From Candidatus Zixiibacteriota bacterium (GTDB lineage: Bacteria > Desulfobacterota > Binatia > UBA9968), in NCBI GenBank assembly GCA_035574315.1, contig DATLYW010000048.1, forward strand, positions 62,001 through 126,000: DNA of 64,000 bases, written 5' to 3'. The notes below the pieces were generated by a model. The model was not told the origin of the DNA. It ran no database searches and was given only the letters and a program-made list of their open reading frames with translations. The position numbers and the translations under genes were made by a program. Below are positions 58,716 through 64,000 of the stretch, piece after piece; the first letter of the stretch is position 1, and each line of letters begins with the position of its first letter.

Positions 58716-59834
58716 ATGATCTCGATTCGTCGCCTCCAGAAACGCTTCAGCATGAGAGACGGGGCGGTTGCCGCCGTCAAGGACCTCGACCTGGAAGTTG
58801 CGGGCGGCGAATTTTTCGTGATCGTCGGCGCCAGCGGGTCCGGCAAGACCACCCTGTTGCGCTGCGTCGCCGGTCTCGAAGTGCCGGACGGCGGGGAGAT
58901 CGCCATTGCAGGCGAGATCGTCTCCTCCGACAACCCGCCCGCCTGGGTGCCTCCGCAGCGACGCGGGCTCGGAATGGTGTTCCAGTCCTACGCGGTCTGG
59001 CCGCACCTCACGGTGTCCCAGAACGTCGCTCTGCCGCTCGCCGAAGGGGCCCAGCGCGTCCCCCGCGCCGAGGTGGCCAGCCGCGTGCGGGAGGCCCTGC
59101 GGCTGGTGCAGCTCGAAGAGCTCGCCGATCGCCCGGCTACCCTGCTGAGCGGCGGCCAGCAGCAGCGCGTCGCCCTCGCGCGCGCGATCGCGGTGAACTC
59201 CCGGCTCCTCCTGATGGACGAGCCGCTCAGCAACCTCGACGCCCGGTTGCGCGAGGAGGTCCGCGGGAAGATCCGCGACCTCGCCAAACAGCTCGGCGCA
59301 ACCGTCCTCTACGTGACCCACGACCAGATCGAAGCGATGGCGATCGCCGACCGCATCGCGCTGATGCAGTCGGGTGAGATCCTGCAGGTCGGCTCTCCCG
59401 CGGAGATCTATCACAGGCCGGCGCGCGCCGAGGTAGCCGAGTTCTTCGGCTCGGTGAACTGGCTCTCCGGTGTCATCGTCGAGCCCGGCGTGGCGGAATC
59501 GCAGATCGGCAAGCTGCGCCTCGCCGCCTCGGGGTGCGCCGCGGGCGAGAAGGTCCTGCTCGGCTTTCGTCCCGAATGCCTGTCGTTCGCCTACGGCCAC
59601 GCCCCCGGCGAGGCCAACGTCTTTCAGGCCAGGCTGGAATCGAGCACTTTTCTCGGCGACCAGTTCATCTTCAAGGTGAAGGTGTCGGACCGCGAGCTGG
59701 TCGGGAAAAACCGCGCGGTCCTCGGCACGCCGAACGCCAGCGTCTGCCTGCGCGTCGATCCCGCCGACGTGATGGTGTTTCCGGCGGAGCAAAAGACCGG
59801 CTTGGAAGTTCTCGAGCACGCGCAACATCCTTGA
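58716..59834 (+). CDS. ABC importer ATPase (ferric/spermidine type)
   Basis: A 372-residue ATP-binding subunit. Walker A GASGSGKTTLL (about residue 36), signature LSGGQQQR (about 141), Walker B LLLMDEPLSNLDA (about 161) and the switch His in VTHDQIEAM are all intact. A C-terminal regulatory TOBE-type region (about 290-370) follows. It belongs with the binding protein and fused permease genes downstream. Only one ATPase gene is present, so it forms a homodimer. Confidence 0.93.
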   Translation: MISIRRLQKRFSMRDGAVAAVKDLDLEVAGGEFFVIVGASGSGKTTLLRCVAGLEVPDGGEIAIAGEIVSSDNPPAWVPPQRRGLGMVFQSYAVWPHLTVSQNVALPLAEGAQRVPRAEVASRVREALRLVQLEELADRPATLLSGGQQQRVALARAIAVNSRLLLMDEPLSNLDARLREEVRGKIRDLAKQLGATVLYVTHDQIEAMAIADRIALMQSGEILQVGSPAEIYHRPARAEVAEFFGSVNWLSGVIVEPGVAESQIGKLRLAASGCAAGEKVLLGFRPECLSFAYGHAPGEANVFQARLESSTFLGDQFIFKVKVSDRELVGKNRAVLGTPNASVCLRVDPADVMVFPAEQKTGLEVLEHAQHP

Positions 59835-59863
59835 GCCAATCGCCCTGACAGGAGGACTTATCC

Positions 59864-60988
59864 ATGAATCGTCTACTCGGGTCCAACGCCAGGCTCGCCG
59901 GGGCTCTGGCAAGCGCCCTGGCACTGCTGGCAATCACCGCCATGACGGTGCAGCCGCTCCACGCCGGGGCGGCCGGTCCGCTCGCCGAGATGATCGAGGG
60001 AGCGAAGAAAGAGGGGATCATTCGCGGCCAGTGGTCCCAGAACAGCTTCGGAGGCAGCGCCGGCCTGGCCGAGCTCGTGGCCGGAATGAACAGGAAATAC
60101 GGGCTCAACCTGAAATCGCAGTTCACCCCCGGTCCGGACATGCAGCGGCTCATGCTCCGGCTCGCCCAGGAGGCCGAGGCCGGACACCCGGCGAGCACCG
60201 ATGTCTACCTCGGAAACTCGCAGGCGATTTTCGACGCGATGAAAGCGAACGTCTTGAAGCCGATCGACTGGACGGCGATCCTGCCGCGCAAGATCCCGTC
60301 GGAGCCGGGTTTCGAGCCCGTCGCGCCCGGCAAGGTCGCGGTGATTTTCGCGAGCGCGGTGGTCGGCGTTCTCTACAATTCGGACCTGGTCAAGGGCGAT
60401 GACGTGCCGCGCAGCCTCGACGACGTGCTCAAGCCGAAATGGAAGGGGAAAGTGGCGTCCACTCCGTACGCGGCCGGCTTCCGGGAGCTCGCCATGCCGG
60501 GTCTGTTGGGCCGTGAATACGTCATCGACTACGTGAGGAAGCTCTCGAAGCAGATCGGCGGGCTGATGCGCTGCGGAGAGGCGGAGCGCATCACCAGCGG
60601 GGAATTTCTGATGCTGGTCCTTACCTGCGGCGGCAACGACGTCAACGTGCTGCAGAGAACCGGCGCGCCGGTCGCGCACACCGTCGTCAAGGAAGGCACG
60701 GTGATCCATACCCGCTACGCCGGCGTGCCGAAGAACTCGCGCTCTCCCAACGCGGGGGCGCTGCTCGCGGCTTACCTGCACACGCCCGAGGGCCAGGCCG
60801 TGCTCTGGAAGCACGACGGCATGGACCTCCATCTCTATCCGGACTCGAAGATGAAAAAAGAGGTCGACCAGGTGCGCTCCTCCGGCGGCAAGATCGCCTA
60901 CAACACCCCGCAGTGGCTCGCCTCGCTCAAAGGCTACAGCGAAACCCAAAAAGAGCTGGAAAAGATCCTGCGGGAAGGGGGCAAGTAG
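59864..60988 (+). CDS. ABC importer solute-binding protein (ferric type)
   Basis: A 374-residue exported protein. Signal peptide about residues 1-35 (AGALASALALLAITAM, ending LHA). The mature part has LAEMIEGAKKEGIIRGQWSQ, YNSDLVKGDD and LKPKWKGKVA, the order of FbpA-type proteins. The N-terminal strand differs (GIIRGQWSQ in place of VVVYxS), hinting at a non-iron ligand. AGGAGG precedes the ATG. It lies between the ATPase and the permease genes. Confidence 0.9.
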   Translation: MNRLLGSNARLAGALASALALLAITAMTVQPLHAGAAGPLAEMIEGAKKEGIIRGQWSQNSFGGSAGLAELVAGMNRKYGLNLKSQFTPGPDMQRLMLRLAQEAEAGHPASTDVYLGNSQAIFDAMKANVLKPIDWTAILPRKIPSEPGFEPVAPGKVAVIFASAVVGVLYNSDLVKGDDVPRSLDDVLKPKWKGKVASTPYAAGFRELAMPGLLGREYVIDYVRKLSKQIGGLMRCGEAERITSGEFLMLVLTCGGNDVNVLQRTGAPVAHTVVKEGTVIHTRYAGVPKNSRSPNAGALLAAYLHTPEGQAVLWKHDGMDLHLYPDSKMKKEVDQVRSSGGKIAYNTPQWLASLKGYSETQKELEKILREGGK

Positions 60989-60989
60989 G

Positions 60990-61125
60990 AACGGTTTCCG
61001 GTTCGAAGTTCGAGGTTCGAGGTTAGAAGTTCGGCCTCTGCGACGTAGGGCCTCCGGCGCCGGGCTTTGACCGGAGGTCGCAGACCGCGACCGGACGCCG
61101 GACGTTGGACCCTGGACGCTGAAAC
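60990..61125. repeat. GTTCGAGGTT / GCCGGACG intergenic repeat (copy G)
   Basis: Inside the operon, between binding protein and permease genes, the sequence runs GGTTCGAAGTTCGAGGTTCG then AGGTTAGAAGTTCGG, and later GCGACCGGACGCCGGACGTT, GGACCCTGGACGCTGAAAC. The first part is a tandem of 7-nt GAGGTTC-like units. The second is close to copies C and F. It is unusual for such a block to interrupt an operon. Confidence 0.6.
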
Positions 61126-62868
61126 ATGAGCCAAGCCACTCTGCGATTGCCGGGACGGCTGGGCGGGCGGATCCAGATCTCGCCGGCGTTGCTCTCCATT
61201 TCGCTCGCGCCGATGACGCTGATCGTGATCTTCGTCGCCATGATGTTCTGGGTGAGCTTTCAAAAGGGCATCTTCGGCACGGCCGCGGCGACCTACACGC
61301 TGGACAACTACCGGGAGCTGTTGAGCGATCCCTTCCTCCTGCGGGTGATCAAGAATACCGTCGTCTTCGCTCTCGCCAGCACCGCCGTCGCGCTGGCGAT
61401 CGGGCTCCCGATCGCCTGGCTCGTCGAGCGCACCACGCTTCCCGCGAAGACGCTGGTCTATACGATCATGACGCTCGGGTTGCTGATTCCCGGCATCTAC
61501 ACCGCGATGGGCTGGACGCTGATCGCCCATCCCCGGATCGGGATTCTCAACCGATGGCTGGTCGATCTCTTCGGCCTTACCGAGGGGCCGATCAACATCG
61601 CGACCCCGGTCGGCATGGGCTTCGTTCAGGGGTTGAGCCTCGCCTCCCTGGCTTTCATCCTCAACGCGCAGATGTTCCGCGCCATGAACCCCTCGCTCGA
61701 GGAGGCGGCCAAGGTCCATGGGATGGGCTTCGGCGGAATCCTGCGCCGGATCACCCTTCCGCTGGCTCTCCCGGGAATCCTGGCGGCGGTGATCTACATC
61801 GTTACCATCGGCATCGCGACCTTCGACATCCCGGCGATCCTCGGCCTCGGAAACCGGGTCTACCTGCTCAGCACCTTCATCTATCTGAAGGTCAATCCTC
61901 AGGGAAGCGGCCTTCCCGAGTATGGCATCACGGGCGCGGTGGGCGCGTTCATGATCGTAATCGCCGGGATGCTCACGCTTTGGTACGGGCAGGTGCTGCG
62001 CCAGGGCCACCGCTTCGAGGTGGTGACGGGCAAGGGCTATCGCCCTTCACCGATCGACCTCCGCGGGTGGCGGTTCGTCGCCTGGGGCTTCATCGCGCTC
62101 TATGCCTTCCTGTCGAAGCTTTTGCCGCTTCTGCTGATCGCGTACGCCGCGCTGACGCCCTACTTCGCCCCTCCGTCCGCGGTCATGTTCCGCCGCCTTT
62201 CGCTGGTCCACTTTGCCGGCATGGACTGGGAGCTGGTCATCCGCGGTTTGAAGAACACGGCCCTCCTGGTCGCGGTCGTCCCGCTGCTCGTCGTTCTGTT
62301 CGCGTTTTGCATCTCGTGGCTCGTGGTCCGCTCGCGGCGCAACATTCGCTATATCCTCGAGTTCGGCGCGTTCCTGCCGCACGCGCTCCCGGAAGTCATC
62401 CTCGCCATCGGCGCGCTGCTGCTCGCCCTGTTCGTGCTCGGCGACCACGTGCCTCTTTACGGCTCGGTCTGGCTGATCGCGATCGTGTACGTCATCGCGC
62501 GCCTCGCGTTCGCGACGCGCGCGATCAACGGGTCGCTGCTGCAGATCCACAGGGAGCTGGAAGAAGCCGCCTTCGTCGCAGGGCTCTCCAACGCCCGGAC
62601 CGCGGCCCGCATCCTGTTCCCGCTGCTCCGGCCGGCCCTGCTCTCGGTCTGGATCTGGACCGCGCTGCTGGTCTACCGCGAGCTGACGGTCGCGGTCTTT
62701 CTGGGCGTGCACGACAACGTCACCCTTCCCGCCGTGATCTGGAGCTACTGGTACGGCGGCGGAATCAACAAGGCTTCGGCGGTGACCCTGTTGATGACGC
62801 TCGTCCTGGCGCCGCTGATCCTGCTCTTCTGGTGGTTCGGCCGGCGCAGCCAGGTTTCGGTGCAATGA
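61126..62868 (+). CDS. ABC importer permease, two fused domains
   Basis: A 580-residue membrane protein with two BPD-type permease halves (about residues 1-290 and 300-580), as in ferric transporters of the FbpB kind. The coupling-helix (EAA) loops read LEEAAKVHGMGFGGILRRI and LEEAAFVAGLSNARTAARIL. Twelve helices are expected. The gene completes the importer started at 58716. The ATG has no strong ribosome site and follows repeat copy G. Confidence 0.9.
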   Translation: MSQATLRLPGRLGGRIQISPALLSISLAPMTLIVIFVAMMFWVSFQKGIFGTAAATYTLDNYRELLSDPFLLRVIKNTVVFALASTAVALAIGLPIAWLVERTTLPAKTLVYTIMTLGLLIPGIYTAMGWTLIAHPRIGILNRWLVDLFGLTEGPINIATPVGMGFVQGLSLASLAFILNAQMFRAMNPSLEEAAKVHGMGFGGILRRITLPLALPGILAAVIYIVTIGIATFDIPAILGLGNRVYLLSTFIYLKVNPQGSGLPEYGITGAVGAFMIVIAGMLTLWYGQVLRQGHRFEVVTGKGYRPSPIDLRGWRFVAWGFIALYAFLSKLLPLLLIAYAALTPYFAPPSAVMFRRLSLVHFAGMDWELVIRGLKNTALLVAVVPLLVVLFAFCISWLVVRSRRNIRYILEFGAFLPHALPEVILAIGALLLALFVLGDHVPLYGSVWLIAIVYVIARLAFATRAINGSLLQIHRELEEAAFVAGLSNARTAARILFPLLRPALLSVWIWTALLVYRELTVAVFLGVHDNVTLPAVIWSYWYGGGINKASAVTLLMTLVLAPLILLFWWFGRRSQVSVQ

Positions 62869-62930
62869 TCCCGTGAGCGGCGCGCATGGATGCGCAATGC
62901 TTGCTCGAGGGGATGCCCGCCCGGTGACGC

Positions 62931-63262
62931 GAGCGTGCTTGTCTTGGCATGCGGCGACCCGCGCACCCGCGACGTTTACCTGACAACCCGCCAGCCCGCC
63001 GACCGGAAGAAGCTCTTCCGGGCGAGCGTGGCGAACGCGGTCCAGCAGACGATCCTCGCGGCCGCCGCCATGAAGCTCGGCACCGGCTGTCCGGTGTTCC
63101 GGAGCGGCTCCGGCTCCTCTGGGTTGTCCCCGTCGGCCATCCGCCGGCCTGGCCCCGGCCCAGGCCCCGCCGCAAGATCGCCGACTTCACCCGCCTCGAG
63201 CGCTACGACGCCCGCGAGCTCCGCGGCGCGGGTTTGCGCGCGTTGCGGGAGCCGGTTTTCAT
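62931..63262 (+). pseudogene. decayed nitroreductase remnant
   Basis: Two frames together resemble the C-terminal half of a nitroreductase. The first has SVLVLACGDPRTRDVYL and FRASVANAVQQTILAAAAMK; a different frame then has LWVVPVGHPPAWPRPRPRRK and ADFTRLERYDARELRG, the usual nitroreductase ending (PVGYPAExP-like, then Arg-rich and ERYD). The N-terminal part with the FMN Arg/Asn motif is missing, and a frameshift with loss of about 20 residues lies near 63085-63115. It is most likely a dead gene. Confidence 0.65.
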
Positions 63263-63279
63263 GAGCGATCGGGGCCTTG

Positions 63280-64000
63280 CTAGGAGAACGAGATCTCGTA
63301 TTTCTCGGGGTGCAGCGCCTCGCTCACCTTGATGATGATCTTGTGATTGATCTCGCGCTCGAGGTTTTCCAGGCTGTTATTGGTTTCGTCGTAGAGAAAA
63401 TTGGCGACGTCGGGATGCAGGCGGACGACGATGTTCTTGCCGTTTTCCACCATGGACTGCTGCTTCTTGATCGTACGCAACAGATCGTAGGCGATCGTTA
63501 CCGGTGACTTGATCCGCCCGCGGCCGTCGCAGTGCGGGCAGGGGCGCAGCAGCTGGTTCTCCAGGCTCTCCCGCGTGCGCTGACGCGTCATCTCGACCAG
63601 GCCCAGCTCGGAGATCTTCAGGATGTTCGTCCGGGCCTTGTCCTTCTTGAGCGCTTCTTTCAAGGCGTCGTAAACCTTCTTGCGGTTCGACTCCTTTTCC
63701 ATGTCGATGAAATCGATGATGATGATGCCGCCGATGTTTCTCAAGCGCAGCTGCCGGACCACCTCCTGCGCCGCCTCGAGGTTGGTCTTGACGATGGTTT
63801 CTTCCTGGCTGCGCTTGCCGACGAAACGCCCGGTGTTGACGTCGATCGCCGTCAGCGCCTCGGTGCGCTCGATGATGATGTAGCCGCCCGAGCGCAGCCA
63901 CACCCGGGGCTCGAGCGCCTTCTCGATCTTCTCCTCGATCCCGTAGCGATCGAAGAGCGGCTCCTTTTCCTGGTAAAGGATGATCTTCGATTTCAGCCGG
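63280..64000 (-). CDS. rng: ribonuclease G (3' part, truncated by the window edge)
   Basis: About 239 codons of an RNase E/G-type endonuclease are visible; the gene starts beyond the right edge, since the frame is open to base 64000. Catalytic Asp in AIDVNTG and IDFIDM, and the Zn-link CPHCDGRG, are present. The end (EALHPEKYEISFS) is normal for the short RNase G form, with no long C-terminal scaffold of RNase E. It cuts 5' monophosphate RNA in 16S rRNA maturation and mRNA decay. Confidence 0.93.
   Translation of the reverse strand, partial: RLKSKIILYQEKEPLFDRYGIEEKIEKALEPRVWLRSGGYIIIERTEALTAIDVNTGRFVGKRSQEETIVKTNLEAAQEVVRQLRLRNIGGIIIIDFIDMEKESNRKKVYDALKEALKKDKARTNILKISELGLVEMTRQRTRESLENQLLRPCPHCDGRGRIKSPVTIAYDLLRTIKKQQSMVENGKNIVVRLHPDVANFLYDETNNSLENLEREINHKIIIKVSEALHPEKYEISFS

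Noticed and set aside
1..64000. CRISPR arrays, tRNA or rRNA genes, IS elements, prophage
   Set aside because: No regular direct repeats with spacers, no transposase or phage protein motifs and no RNA gene signatures were seen by eye. A dedicated tRNA scan was not possible.

Overview
This is a 64 kb stretch of high-GC chromosome from a free-living bacterium. It carries about 58 densely packed genes on both strands and no tRNA, rRNA, IS element, phage gene or CRISPR array that I can see. The content (several amidohydrolases, solute-binding proteins of the ferric-iron and NMT1 types, an aerobic molybdenum hydroxylase, VOC proteins, many MFS carriers, a sigma-54 promoter and an RNase G) resembles uncultivated soil or groundwater lineages such as Methylomirabilota/Rokubacteria, Tectomicrobia or deltaproteobacteria-like groups. 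That placement is an inference from gene content. Nothing in the window fixes the phylum.

Layout. 0-6.5 kb: a MetE-like protein, a small zinc-ribbon protein, a lipoprotein, two tandem amidohydrolases, and an amidase with an AtzG-like small partner. 6.9-11.1 kb: a signalling operon behind a near-perfect sigma-54 promoter (complete membrane histidine kinase, kinase-like protein with no phospho-acceptor His and no ATPase domain, TPR lipoprotein). 11.1-24.2 kb: a ThDP enzyme, epimerase, hydrolase, MFS carrier, VOC protein, RNA m5U methyltransferase, YjbQ, a PycB-like carboxyltransferase, phosphatase, phosphoesterase, Lon-N protein and YqgE. 24.2-32 kb: HbpS-like, cupin and two orphan solute-binding proteins, then a minus-strand operon of a third orphan binding protein with small, large and medium subunits of a molybdenum hydroxylase.

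32-44 kb: Nudix, an Arg/His-rich secreted protein, a heme-oxygenase-fold protein, glutathione reductase, MFS, a solitary ParB-like protein, a maleate-isomerase-fold protein without its cysteines, a candidate independent minus-strand transcript with micro-ORFs, an EamA exporter, a periplasmic serine protease, tandem RidA and a D-2-hydroxyacid dehydrogenase. 44-58 kb: amidohydrolase, UspA and cysteine-dioxygenase-like operon, a four-rhodanese protein, a DapA-like protein, two pairs of tandem MFS paralogs, isochorismatase, alpha/beta hydrolase, VOC, DUF1152 and DUF1992. 58-64 kb: a VOC protein, a complete ferric-type ABC importer (ATPase, binding protein, fused permease), a decayed nitroreductase and the 3' part of RNase G.

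The theme is uptake and breakdown of small organic compounds, with redox and one-carbon accessory functions. Many neighbouring genes overlap by 4 nt (ATGA or TTGA), pointing to translational coupling. Several intergenic gaps carry a degenerate GAAC-rich repeat family; two copies align without gaps over 60 nt at 48 identities by eye.
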